64,000 nt of DNA from Luteimonas sp. S4-F44 (GCF_022637415.1 NZ_CP093340.1:1550001-1614000); one strand, 5' to 3'; shown: positions 1 through 9,940, numbered from the stretch's first letter. Numbers and translations are program-made. The notes: generated by a model not told the origin, from the letters alone.

Positions 1-915
<915 letters not shown>

Positions 916-1015
916 TCATTTTAGCCTGCATGGCGCTCGCGTATCCTGCGCAGGACCGTCCCATCCGCCAGCGACCACGCCAGCCGGACCCTTTCCCTCA
1001 CGAGGAGCCGAACGA

Positions 1016-2431
<1,416 letters not shown>

Positions 2432-2504
2432 TCCGGCACGGGCGATCGCCCGCCGAACCGGCGGCCGGCGGGGGGGCGCGGCGGCGCCCGCCCAGTGGGG
2501 GCCG

Positions 2505-3179
2505 CTACTGCGCGGTGTCATCGCTTCCCAGGCAGGCGCTGCAGGCAGCCTCGCTGAAGCGGCTGGTGCAGATGCCGCGCACCTGCGCCGGCGGCAGACC
2601 GCCGGGCACTTCATCGGCGAGGCCGCCGCGGAACAGCGTGCAGGTCGATGCCGACAACGCGGCCACCTCCGGCAGCTGCAATTGCACGCGGCCGTCGACC
2701 GACTGGCTCAGACGCGCGCCGTCGGCGTCCGCGCGCAGGTCCAGCATCCGGCCGCCGTGCCAGATCTGCAGCGCGGCCGTGCCGTCAGGTCCGGCGACGA
2801 ACAGCGCACTCTGGCGTTCGCGGCCGTCGAGGGTCAGGCCGATGTTGTCGCCTTCGTCCCAGGTCACGTAGCCGCCCCGTTCCTGGCCGCTGCGGTCGTA
2901 GAGCATGACGCCTGCCGCCGCGCTGCCGCGATCGACGCGCTTGCCGTCGATCACGGCGTCGGGCAGGTCGCCGGAGATGCGCACGCGCTCGATGCCTGCC
3001 GGGTCGACGACGACCAGTTCACGCAGCCGCACGTGGTCCGGCAATTCGGTTGCCGGGGGCCGCAGCCAGAGCGCGATGCAGGCGCCCGCCAACAGCAGGC
3101 AGACGGCGCCCAGCCCGAACACCGCGAGACGATGGCGGCGCTCGATCGCATCGAGACGGTGCGGGATGTCGGCATGCAT
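2505..3179 (-). CDS. Membrane-anchored hypothetical protein
   Basis: A 224-residue protein of unknown role. Residues about 18-38 form one hydrophobic segment (LAVFGLGAVCLLLAGACIALWL), so it is probably inner-membrane anchored with the rest in the periplasm. The body has short beta-type repeats (VVDPAGIERVRISG, GVMLYDRSGQERGGYV, ALFVAGPDGTAALQIW) of a kind seen in many uncharacterised bacterial proteins. The C-terminal region has four Cys, two of them as CSAC, suggesting disulphides or metal binding. The start at 3179 is chosen for the AAGGAAGG ribosome site just upstream; an open frame reaches 3296 but overlaps the preceding gene. It is the last gene of the leftward eight-gene run, 43 bases after the DUF2884-like lipoprotein. 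Confidence 0.75.
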   Translation of the reverse strand: MHADIPHRLDAIERRHRLAVFGLGAVCLLLAGACIALWLRPPATELPDHVRLRELVVVDPAGIERVRISGDLPDAVIDGKRVDRGSAAAGVMLYDRSGQERGGYVTWDEGDNIGLTLDGRERQSALFVAGPDGTAALQIWHGGRMLDLRADADGARLSQSVDGRVQLQLPEVAALSASTCTLFRGGLADEVPGGLPPAQVRGICTSRFSEAACSACLGSDDTAQ

Positions 3180-3222
3180 GGGACGCGCCTTCCTTGGGGC
3201 GGCTCGGTGGCCCGAACCGGAA

Positions 3223-3942
3223 CTACGGGGTCGTCTCGCCGGCCGCGGCCTCCACCGCCGCGCCGCCGTGCTCTGCGGCGTCCTTGCGGCAGTCATCGAT
3301 GTCGGTGGCGGTCATCGTGGCGTAGGGCTGGAACGCCGGCAGGGCGCTCGCCAGCGACTGCTGGGACTGGAGCAGTGGCGGCAGCAGGTCGCACAGCTTG
3401 CGCGCCTCGGCCTCGATTCGCGCGCCTTCCGCCTTCATGCGCGCCTCGAAGGCATCGGACTCGCCCGACAGCGCGCTGGCGATGGCGCCCTTCGCGGCGT
3501 CCGCGCCGAGCCGCGCGCCCTGCACGCCGATCGCGATGCCGGCATCGGCGATCGCCAGGATATGCGCGCGGTGGGCGAGCAGCAGTTCGCGCTGGGCCGC
3601 GTCGATGGTCGCAGGCTTGCCTGCGATCAACAGGTCGCCCGCCGGGCTGATCTCGGCCTTGGGCAGATGTGCGGTCCGCCCGTCCTTGTCGCCGACGCGC
3701 ACCCCGTTGATCTCGACCCCTCCGCTGCCCTTACCGCCGATGTCGACGTTGCTCTCGGCCATTTCGGTCCGGGCCGCGTCGAGTGCGCGGCGCGCGGTGC
3801 GGGCGACGAAGCCGTCGTCGGCCGCGGCCGTCGTGGCCTCGTCGGTCGCAGGGCCGGGATCGCGGCCGCAGCCCGGAAGTGCGGCGGCACAGGCGAGCAG
3901 CAGCGCCACGGAAAGTGCGTTCGAGCGAAGAAGGCGGATCAT
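3223..3942 (-). CDS. DUF2884-like lipoprotein
   Basis: A 239-residue probable lipoprotein: MIRLLRSNALSVALLLACAAALPGC has a basic start, a hydrophobic core and lipobox LPGC, so the mature protein would begin at Cys25 in the periplasm. The middle resembles the YggN/DUF2884 type: PKAEISPAGDLLIAGKPATIDAAQRELL is followed by a helical region and a late Cys pair. It is a paralogue of the gene at 4927-5589, which shares the blocks I-T/S-P-x-GD-x-LI-x-G-x-P and ALPAFQPYA. The biochemical role is unknown. It sits 33 bases after the GSGD-repeat gene in the same leftward operon. The family assignment comes from remembered sequence patterns and should be treated as likely, not proven. Confidence 0.75.
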   Translation of the reverse strand: MIRLLRSNALSVALLLACAAALPGCGRDPGPATDEATTAAADDGFVARTARRALDAARTEMAESNVDIGGKGSGGVEINGVRVGDKDGRTAHLPKAEISPAGDLLIAGKPATIDAAQRELLLAHRAHILAIADAGIAIGVQGARLGADAAKGAIASALSGESDAFEARMKAEGARIEAEARKLCDLLPPLLQSQQSLASALPAFQPYATMTATDIDDCRKDAAEHGGAAVEAAAGETTP

Positions 3943-3975
3943 GGTGCGGCTCCTGAAATGGGCAAGGGCAGAAGG

Positions 3976-4824
3976 TCAGCGCTTGGGTGGGAGATCGACG
4001 GTGCCGCGCACCTCGCGTACCACGATGTCGCCGCTGCCCTTCGACGAGACGGTCAGGTCGCCGTCGACGCGTTGCGCGTCCAGGTCGCCCGACCCGATCG
4101 AGCCGACGCGCACGCTGCCGGCCGCGTCCCGGATCTCGACGTCACCCGAGCCGATGCTGCCGATGCGAATGTCGCCGCCGATACGGTGCAACTCGACATC
4201 CCCCGAACCGATGCTGCCGACTTCGACACTGTCGCGGATGCCGCGCGCGACGACGTCGCCCGAGCCCACCGACAACAGTTTCAACTCGCCCGCGTCCTCG
4301 ACCAGAATGTCGCCCGAGCCGGTCTTGACCGTCGCGCGTCCGGCGATCCGTCGCAGCTCGGCATCGCCGGAACCGACGTCGGCGCTGGCTGCCGCGACAC
4401 CGGTCACCCACGCATCGCCCGAACCGACGACCACCTGGACGAGCGCGTCGGCCGGCACCTGGCCCGCGACATCCAGATAGGCATAGCGGCTGCCGAACAG
4501 GCCGCCGGTGGTGGTGCGTCCGAGCGTCACCGTCAGTACCTCGCCCGCGCGTTTGGCGTCGATCGTCAGTGACGCCAGCGCCGACGCGCTCGAGGCGCAG
4601 ACGCGCCCGCGCAGTGTGGCATCGGGGCGGCTGGCGCCGTCGATGCGCAGCCTGCTGTTGCCGGTCTCGAAGCGGACCACACGAACGCCGTCGAAGTCCA
4701 TCGCGAGCTCGCGCGGCTCGGTGTGGCGGCACTGCGGAGCATCGTCGGCGTGGGCCGCGAGCGGCGCGGCGAGCAGAGCAACCAGGAAGGCGAGAGCGGA
4801 CGCGCGGGAAGAAGAGGTATGCAT
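3976..4824 (-). CDS. Secreted GSGD-repeat beta-solenoid protein (DUF2807/DUF4097-like)
   Basis: A 282-residue protein with a Sec signal (MHTSSSRASALAFLVALLAAPLAAHA). From about residue 130 onward it contains eight copies of the tetrapeptide GSGD, starting at residues 134, 151, 169, 187, 206, 224, 243 and 263, so the period is 17-20 residues. Each is followed by alternating hydrophobic residues. This is the pattern of a right-handed beta-solenoid, as in the DUF2807/DUF4097 head-domain proteins that often sit beside envelope regulators and ABC transporters. No catalytic motif is visible. It lies between two DUF2884-like genes in the YtrA-type operon, so an envelope or surface role is inferred. 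It is probably periplasmic or exported. Confidence 0.8.
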   Translation of the reverse strand: MHTSSSRASALAFLVALLAAPLAAHADDAPQCRHTEPRELAMDFDGVRVVRFETGNSRLRIDGASRPDATLRGRVCASSASALASLTIDAKRAGEVLTVTLGRTTTGGLFGSRYAYLDVAGQVPADALVQVVVGSGDAWVTGVAAASADVGSGDAELRRIAGRATVKTGSGDILVEDAGELKLLSVGSGDVVARGIRDSVEVGSIGSGDVELHRIGGDIRIGSIGSGDVEIRDAAGSVRVGSIGSGDLDAQRVDGDLTVSSKGSGDIVVREVRGTVDLPPKR

Positions 4825-4926
4825 CGAAAATCTCCTGTGACGTAAGCCGGGCAGTCGTCGAGTGCCGGTGCAGGCGCGTGGGTGGGCGGGGCAGCCCGGC
4901 GCGACGCGACAGGCGCCACGGACCGA

Positions 4927-5589
4927 TCAGCGCGATGCGAAGCTGCGCCGTACCTCGTCGCGGCAGGCATCGGCCTCACGGGCCTCGCGCTGTGCATAGG
5001 GACGGAATGCCGGCAGGTCGGCCGCCAGTTGCTGCTCGGCCGCGTGCAGCGCCGGCATGCGCGCACAGATCTGCAACGCGCCCGGTTCCACGGTCTGGCG
5101 CACGGTCCGCTCGATGCGGCGCTCCAGGCTGCCGGTCATCGCGCTGACCATGAGCCCGAACACGCCCCGGTCCACGGCGTCGACGGCCGCCAGGGCTGCG
5201 ACCTCGCCCATATCGATACCGGCGCGTGCGATCTCGAGGACCAGGCCGCGGTAGGCCAGCAGCTGTTGGCGTTGGTGGGCGTCGATGGCCACCGGGCGGC
5301 CATCGATGAGGAAGTCGCCGCGCGGCGTGATCGCGGCGTGCGGCAGCTTGGTGTCGCCGTCACGCTTGCGGCGTCCGTCGCGACCGAACTGGAGGCTGTC
5401 GCCGACGTCGATGTTCTCGGTCTCCAGTTCGGCGCGGGCGTTGGCGAGCTCGGTGCGGATCTCCTGCCGAGCGTCGGCGAGTTCGCGGCGCACTTCGTCG
5501 CGCACCCCTTCCTGCGGTGGTGCGGACCAGGCGGCAGACGACAGGCCCAGAGTGAGCGTGGCGATGGCGAAGCAGGCGGCGGACTTCAT
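4927..5589 (-). CDS. DUF2884-like periplasmic protein
   Basis: A 220-residue protein with a cleavable signal (MKSAACFAIATLTLGLSSAAWSA). After the signal comes a charged, probably coiled-coil segment (residues about 28-60, rich in Glu, Arg and Ala), then the block PHAAITPRGDFLIDGRPVAIDAHQRQQLL shared with the lipoprotein encoded at 3223-3942. The two are therefore paralogues, one soluble and one lipid-anchored, on either side of the GSGD-repeat gene. No enzymatic motif is seen. It begins 43 bases after the ABC permease gene stops and is very likely co-transcribed with it. Function unknown; association with the transporter is an inference from position. Confidence 0.75.
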   Translation of the reverse strand: MKSAACFAIATLTLGLSSAAWSAPPQEGVRDEVRRELADARQEIRTELANARAELETENIDVGDSLQFGRDGRRKRDGDTKLPHAAITPRGDFLIDGRPVAIDAHQRQQLLAYRGLVLEIARAGIDMGEVAALAAVDAVDRGVFGLMVSAMTGSLERRIERTVRQTVEPGALQICARMPALHAAEQQLAADLPAFRPYAQREAREADACRDEVRRSFASR

Positions 5590-5632
5590 GACGGAGGCTC
5601 CTTGCGGTCGTGATGGCAGATTCGAAGCGGGG

Positions 5633-6682
5633 TCAGCCTTCCTCGCGCCAGCGGCGCAATCGGATCGCCAACGCGATCATCACGGCGCCGGCCACGATGC
5701 CAATCCACATCGAGGGCGTAGCGAAGTTCGCGTAGATCCCGGTCACGCTCAGCAGGTTGGTAATCCGGTCGCCGCCGGCCGCGGCGTGCTGCAGGTACGA
5801 CAGGTCTGTACCGGTCAGCGGCACGGTGCCCAGCAGCAGCCGCGCGATCACGTTGCCCCACAGCCAGTGGCGGTCCAGACCGATCAATTGCAGCAGCCCG
5901 GTCATCGACGCGGCGGCGCCGACCGCCAGCGGCAACAGCACGGCCCACAGGAACGGCTTGCTGCGCGCCCAGGCCGAGCACAGCAGCAGCCAGCCGATGG
6001 TCGGCAGTGCCCACGCGGCATACACCGGGATCGCGGCGACCAACTGCGCGGCGAGCAAGAAGGCCATGCCATTGCCCCACAACAGCGGCAGCGGGTTGGC
6101 GCCGTGCGCCGCGGCGGCCACGCTCAGCGCCGTCAGGAACAGCAACATGACGACAATGGCGATCGCGGTCGAAATCGCCGGGATCACGAACGCGGCGGTG
6201 ACGACCTTCGACAGCACGGTCGCGGTGTCCGATACCGGCAGCGACTTCCAGAACAGCACGCTGCGGTCGCGGCGGTCGTCGTAGAGCGCGCCCAGGCAAT
6301 AGAAGAACGCGACGAAGATCATCACCAGGTACGGCCAGGCGGCCGACATCAGCAGGGTGGCGTAGAGGCCGTCGGCGAGTTCGCGCAGGTCGTCGCCGCT
6401 GAGCTGGTTGGCCAACGCGCCCAGGTCCAGCCCGTTGATGGTGACGCCTTCGTACTCGATCCGCGAGCCGTTGGCGATCTGGCGGCGCGTGACGAAGATC
6501 ATCGTGATCAGCAGGCCCACCGACAGCAACAGCGACAGGCCACCCGCAATCAGCGGTGCCCACAGCATGCCGCCGCGGTGCTCCCAGTACTCGCGGCGCA
6601 GCAGTAGCCGGAACCGGTGGGTGGCGTGCGGCGGCGTGCGCGCAGGTGCGGGCGCAACGACGGTGTCGACGGTGGCATTCAT
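5633..6682 (-). CDS. ABC-2 type transporter permease
   Basis: A 349-residue inner-membrane protein with about six hydrophobic helices, for example MLWAPLIAGGLSLLLSVGLL, YLVMIFVAFFYCLGAL, AIAIVVMLLFLTALSVAA, and a final helix before the basic tail RLRRWREEG. The segment LYDDRRDRSVLFWKSLPVSDTATVLSK is characteristic of ABC-2 permeases of the YtrC/D and CcmB-like sort. It should form the membrane channel for the ATPase encoded just upstream: its ATG overlaps the ATPase stop by 4 bases (ATGA), so the two are translationally coupled. The substrate cannot be told from sequence. YtrA-controlled transporters in other bacteria respond to cell-wall-active compounds, which is a hint only. Confidence 0.88.
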   Translation of the reverse strand: MNATVDTVVAPAPARTPPHATHRFRLLLRREYWEHRGGMLWAPLIAGGLSLLLSVGLLITMIFVTRRQIANGSRIEYEGVTINGLDLGALANQLSGDDLRELADGLYATLLMSAAWPYLVMIFVAFFYCLGALYDDRRDRSVLFWKSLPVSDTATVLSKVVTAAFVIPAISTAIAIVVMLLFLTALSVAAAAHGANPLPLLWGNGMAFLLAAQLVAAIPVYAAWALPTIGWLLLCSAWARSKPFLWAVLLPLAVGAAASMTGLLQLIGLDRHWLWGNVIARLLLGTVPLTGTDLSYLQHAAAGGDRITNLLSVTGIYANFATPSMWIGIVAGAVMIALAIRLRRWREEG

Positions 6683-7554
6683 GCGTAGGCTCCCTTCATC
6701 GTGGCCACGAACAGATCCGCCAGACCGGGCGTGCGGGTCTCGCCATAGGCCGCCAGCGCGGCAGCCGGCACGTTGTCGAACAGCATCACGGTCTTGCCGA
6801 ACGGCAGGGCCCGCTCGTCGATCGGGCGATGGGCGCGGGCGGCCTCGAGCTGGTCGGCCTCGACCAGCACCTCGACAAAGCGCTCGGCGACATCGTCCAT
6901 CGGTGCGTCGAGCACGATCCGGCCGTCACGGATGAACAGCACGTCGGTGAGGATGTGTTCGATCTCTTCGACCTGGTGGGTGGTGACGATGATGGTTTTC
7001 TGCTCATCGAAGTAGTCCTCCAGCAGGCGCTGGTAGAACTGTTTGCGGTAGAGGATGTCCAGGCCGAGCGTGGGCTCGTCGAGTACCAGCAGCCGAGCGT
7101 CGATCGCCATCACCAACGCCAAGTGCAGCTGCACGATCATGCCCTTGGACATCTCGCGCACGCGCTGCTTGGGACGGAGCTTGGTGTTGGCCAGAAAACG
7201 CTCGCAGCGTGCCCGGTCGAAACGCGGGTGCACGCCCTCGACGAAATCGATCGCATCGCGGACCCGCATCCAGCGAGGCAGCACTGCGACGTCGGCGATG
7301 AAGCACACATCGTTCATCAGCGCATCGCGCTCTCGGCGCGGGTCACGGCCCAGCACCGACAGGTCGCCATCGCAGCGGATCAGACCGAGAATCGCCTTGA
7401 GCGCGGTGGTCTTGCCGGCGCCGTTGGGGCCGATCAGCCCGACGATGCGGCCGGCGGGAATCTGGAAACTGGCGCCGGCCAGGGCGCGGGTGCCCTTGTA
7501 GGTCTTGTCGAGATTGCGCGCGGAGATGACGGGGGCGTCGAGCACGGCGTTCAT
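6679..7554 (-). CDS. ABC transporter ATP-binding protein (YtrB-like)
   Basis: A 291-residue ATPase. Walker A is GPNGAGKT at residues 42-49, the signature loop is the variant MSKGM rather than LSGGQ, Walker B is LLVLDEPTLGLD, and the H-loop is VTTHQ. The MSKGM signature is usual for ATPases paired with YtrA-type GntR regulators. The C-terminal 80 residues beyond the nucleotide-binding domain are an extension of unknown role. The start at 7554 is fixed by a 4-base ATGA overlap with the end of the GntR gene; the stop overlaps the permease start in the same way. It powers the permease encoded at 5633-6682. Cytoplasmic face of the inner membrane. Confidence 0.92.
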   Translation of the reverse strand: MNAVLDAPVISARNLDKTYKGTRALAGASFQIPAGRIVGLIGPNGAGKTTALKAILGLIRCDGDLSVLGRDPRRERDALMNDVCFIADVAVLPRWMRVRDAIDFVEGVHPRFDRARCERFLANTKLRPKQRVREMSKGMIVQLHLALVMAIDARLLVLDEPTLGLDILYRKQFYQRLLEDYFDEQKTIIVTTHQVEEIEHILTDVLFIRDGRIVLDAPMDDVAERFVEVLVEADQLEAARAHRPIDERALPFGKTVMLFDNVPAAALAAYGETRTPGLADLFVATMKGAYA

Positions 7555-7922
7555 GCATTGGCTCCATTGCCGATGGATTGCAGCAGATCCCGGGCCGACA
7601 GCCCCAGGCGTTCGATCCGTTCCAAGACCAGCGGCCATTCCTCGTGCAGGAACCGTTCGCGCTCGCTGGTGCGCAGCTTGCGGGACGCTTCCTCGGTCAC
7701 GAACATGCCCAGGCCGCGGCGCTTCTCGACCAGCGCCTCGTCGGCGAGCTCCTGGTAGGCGCGCGAAACGGTGATCGGGTTGAGCTGGTACTCGGCGGCG
7801 ACCTGGCGCACCGAGGGCAGCGCGTCGCCGGGCTTGAGCACGCCGTCGAGCATCATCGCGATCACCCTCTCCTTGAGCTGCCGATAGATCGGGGCGCCGT
7901 CGCTCCATTCGATGTTGGCCAT
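7551..7922 (-). CDS. GntR-family transcriptional regulator, YtrA subfamily
   Basis: A 123-residue repressor-type protein. Residues 1-75 form the GntR winged helix-turn-helix (PIYRQLKERVIAMMLDGVLKPGDALPSVRQVAAEYQLNPITVSRAYQELADEALVEKRRGLGMFV). The short C-terminal tail of about 45 residues is the mark of the YtrA subfamily, which dimerises through two helices and lacks a ligand domain. It starts at 7922, one base past the stop of the small membrane protein gene, and is coupled to the ATPase gene by ATGA. It probably represses its own operon through the GGTG-N16-CACC repeat at 8230-8253. A longer frame upstream has no supporting ribosome site. Confidence 0.92.
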   Translation of the reverse strand: MANIEWSDGAPIYRQLKERVIAMMLDGVLKPGDALPSVRQVAAEYQLNPITVSRAYQELADEALVEKRRGLGMFVTEEASRKLRTSERERFLHEEWPLVLERIERLGLSARDLLQSIGNGANA

Positions 7923-7923
7923 G

Positions 7924-8205
7924 TCAGCCTCTCCCACCGGTGCCCCGGGCGAATGAGAAGTAGGGCATCGCGATCGCGCTGCGGCCACGCCGGCTGCGGC
8001 TGCGCGGCGCAGCATCCTGCGGTTCGGCATCGCCGATGGCGACGTCGCGCGCGACGGCCGTGGTCGCGACGTCGAGTCCGCCTGCGGCAGACGCGGCGGC
8101 GTCGTGGCCGGCCGACAGCGAAGGGGCGGCGGCCAGCAGCACGGCGCACAGGGCCGCAGCGGAAACGCCACATGCGATGATCGGGGTCTGGAGCCTGCGG
8201 GTCAT
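7924..8205 (-). CDS. Small membrane or secreted protein, first gene of YtrA operon
   Basis: A 93-residue protein starting MTRRLQTPIIACGVSAAALCAVLLAAAPSLSAGH: a short basic start and a hydrophobic segment that could be a signal anchor or a cleaved signal. The rest is Ala-rich, then a basic patch (RSRSRRGRSA) and an aromatic end (MPYFSFARG). No family recognised. The start at 8205 has an AGCAGGACGG ribosome site; an open frame continues upstream through the promoter and is rejected. It is the promoter-proximal gene, one base ahead of the YtrA-type regulator, so it is probably the most strongly expressed member when the operon is derepressed. It is likely real because the operon spacing requires translation here. 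Confidence 0.65.
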   Translation of the reverse strand: MTRRLQTPIIACGVSAAALCAVLLAAAPSLSAGHDAAASAAGGLDVATTAVARDVAIGDAEPQDAAPRSRSRRGRSAIAMPYFSFARGTGGRG

Positions 8206-8229
8206 GGGACCGTCCTGCTCTGGTGGGTA

Positions 8230-8253
8230 GGTGTTGTAGGCAACTATAACACC
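8230..8253. promoter_or_regulatory. Inverted repeat, predicted YtrA operator
   Basis: A 24-base inverted repeat with ends GGTGTT and AACACC and 18 of 24 symmetric positions. It has the form GGTG-N16-CACC, which I recall as the recognition pattern of the YtrA-type regulator in Xanthomonas. It covers the -10 box of the leftward promoter and extends to the expected transcription start, the position for simple repression. The first leftward gene begins 25 bases further on. Confidence 0.65.
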
Positions 8254-8270
8254 ACGGCAGGGGGTGTCAA
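8243..8270 (-). promoter_or_regulatory. Promoter of the eight-gene YtrA operon
   Basis: On the minus strand there is a perfect -35 box TTGACA at 8265-8270, a 16-base spacer and a -10 box TATAGT at 8243-8248, giving a start near 8236, about 30 bases before the ATG at 8205. This is the best sigma70-type promoter seen in the window, and its -10 lies inside the predicted YtrA operator, as expected for a tightly repressed but intrinsically strong promoter. Confidence 0.7.
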
Positions 8271-8338
8271 TGCCTCGGGGCGCGGACGTCCACCCAACTG
8301 ATGGCATACGAAGGCCGGCGCCTTCACAGGAGTGCGCG

Positions 8339-8929
8339 ATGCGGAAGATCCACCTGTCCCTGATCCTGGCGACCTGTGCGGCGGGCCTGCTGGCCGCTTC
8401 AATGGCGATCGCGCAATCGGCGCCGACCGCCCCCGACCTGCTCGGCCACCAGTTCCGACCACTGGCCGGACGCGAGCCGGTCGATCTGCGGCGGACCTAT
8501 GGCGGCGACGTGCTGCTGATCGTCAACACCGCCAGCAAATGCGGCTTCACGCCGCAGTTCGAGGCGCTCGAAGCCCTGCACGCGCGCTATCGCGCGCAGG
8601 GCTTTGCGGTGCTGGGATTTCCGTCGGGCGATTTCAAGGAACAGGAGTTCGAGGACGAGCAGGCGATCCAGGACTTCTGCACGCTGACCTACGGGGTGAA
8701 GTTCCCGATGTTCCAGAAGGTGCACGTGGTCGGGCCGGACGCGGTGCCGCTGTACCGCCAACTGGCGGAGGCGACCGGGCAGGCGCCGCAGTGGAATTTC
8801 CACAAGTATCTGATCGGGCGCGATGGCCGGGTGCTGGCGCAATGGGGCAGCCGGACCAAGCCTGACGACCCGCAGATCGTCGCCGCCATCGAGCGGGCGC
8901 TGCAGGCGCCGCGCCCGGCCGCGCGCTGA
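8339..8929 (+). CDS. Periplasmic glutathione peroxidase-like thiol peroxidase
   Basis: A 196-residue member of the glutathione peroxidase family, which reduces peroxides using thiols. A signal peptide (MRKIHLSLILATCAAGLLAASMAIA) puts it in the periplasm. The peroxidatic Cys is Cys68 in NTASKCGFTPQ, and the WNFHKYL motif gives Trp152 and Asn153 of the catalytic tetrad. The tetrad Gln normally found in FPCNQF is replaced: the sequence reads FPSGDF, with Asp98. Cys114 in DFCTLTYGVKFPMF is placed like the resolving Cys of two-Cys members, so thioredoxin-type reduction is plausible. The start at 8339 follows an AGGAG site. The gene is divergent from the YtrA operon. Confidence 0.88.
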   Translation: MRKIHLSLILATCAAGLLAASMAIAQSAPTAPDLLGHQFRPLAGREPVDLRRTYGGDVLLIVNTASKCGFTPQFEALEALHARYRAQGFAVLGFPSGDFKEQEFEDEQAIQDFCTLTYGVKFPMFQKVHVVGPDAVPLYRQLAEATGQAPQWNFHKYLIGRDGRVLAQWGSRTKPDDPQIVAAIERALQAPRPAAR

Positions 8930-9025
8930 AGCGCATCTGAGTCGCCGCCGGTCGCGATTGCTCCGCGCCGCGCTGGCCGCGACAATAATTGGCTGTATCG
9001 CCCGACCGGGCAGGAGAACCAACGG

Positions 9026-9940
9026 ATGTCCAATTTGATGCGCGCCGGCGTTGTGGCGCTGCTGATCGCCGTCGGTGCCCAGGCCGGCGCCGCTGAGCCG
9101 GCCGCCGATCGTGCGCAGACCAGTTATGTGGTCGGCCTGGATGTCGGCCGCTCGCTGGGCCAAGTGGGCGCGGACCTGGACATACGCGTGTTCGAGCAGG
9201 CGCTTGCGAACGCGCTCGACGGCAAGCCGCCGTCGCTGTCGCCCGAGGAGACCCGCCAGCTCGGCGTGGCGCTGGGTCAGCGCATCGCCGCGCGCAGCGG
9301 TCGCCCGGTGCCGGGCCTGCCGCCGGGCAGTGAGCCGCCCGCGGTCGACACGACCAAGGTCAGCCAGATGGTGGCGGTGGATATCGCCCGATCGCTCGCG
9401 CCGCTCAAGGGCGAGATCGAGGTTGCGCCGCTGGCGCGTGCGGTCGCCGACACCATCGCAGGCCGGCCGCCGACGCTCGATGAGGCGCGTATCGCACAGA
9501 TCCGCGAGGCGATGGCGGGCCGGACCCAGGCCCGCGCCGCCAACGCCGCCGAGGCCAATCGCCGCGCCGGTGCAGAGTTCATGGCCGGCAACCGTGGCAA
9601 GCCGGGTGTGTTTGCGACCGCATCGGGGATCCAGTACAGCGTCGAGCGGCAAGGGCAGGGACCGCGCCCGCGGGCGGGCGATCGCGTCCGCGTGCATTAC
9701 CGTGGCACGCTGCTCGACGGCACCGAGTTCGACAGTTCCTATGGACGCGGCGCCCCTGCGGTATTCGGCCTGGACCAGGTCATCGCCGGCTGGACCGAGG
9801 GCCTGCAGCTGATGCCGATCGGCGGCAAGTACCGGTTCTGGATCCCGGGCGACCTGGCCTACGGGCCCAAGGGCAGCCCGCCCAATATTCCCGCCAACGC
9901 CACGCTGGTGTTCGACGTCGAACTGATCGACATTCTCTGA
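9026..9940 (+). CDS. FKBP-type peptidyl-prolyl isomerase with duplicated N-domain
   Basis: A 304-residue periplasmic prolyl isomerase. After a signal peptide (ending AQAGAAEPA) there are two successive FKBP N-terminal-like helical domains: TSYVVGLDVGRSL...GKPPSL at about 31-90 and KVSQMVAVDIARSL...GRPPTL at about 112-165. The C-terminal FKBP catalytic domain (residues about 195-304) has the usual VRVHYRGTLLDGTEFDSSY, VIAGWTEGLQLMPIGGKYRFWIP and AYGPKG blocks. FkpA/Mip proteins normally have one N-domain, so the tandem copy is unusual. It precedes a second FKBP gene by 80 bases; the two are probably related by duplication. A GACAAT hexamer at 8981-8986 is a possible -10 box. Confidence 0.9.
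   Translation: MSNLMRAGVVALLIAVGAQAGAAEPAADRAQTSYVVGLDVGRSLGQVGADLDIRVFEQALANALDGKPPSLSPEETRQLGVALGQRIAARSGRPVPGLPPGSEPPAVDTTKVSQMVAVDIARSLAPLKGEIEVAPLARAVADTIAGRPPTLDEARIAQIREAMAGRTQARAANAAEANRRAGAEFMAGNRGKPGVFATASGIQYSVERQGQGPRPRAGDRVRVHYRGTLLDGTEFDSSYGRGAPAVFGLDQVIAGWTEGLQLMPIGGKYRFWIPGDLAYGPKGSPPNIPANATLVFDVELIDIL

Noticed and set aside
2432..2504. GC-rich inverted repeats after fumC as terminator
   Set aside because: Several overlapping short stems are possible but none has a T-tract or a clearly best fold.
4142..4732. Long Arg-rich frames opposite or alongside real genes throughout the window
   Set aside because: They are shadows produced by high GC at third codon positions; the real frame in each case has family motifs and operon-consistent starts.
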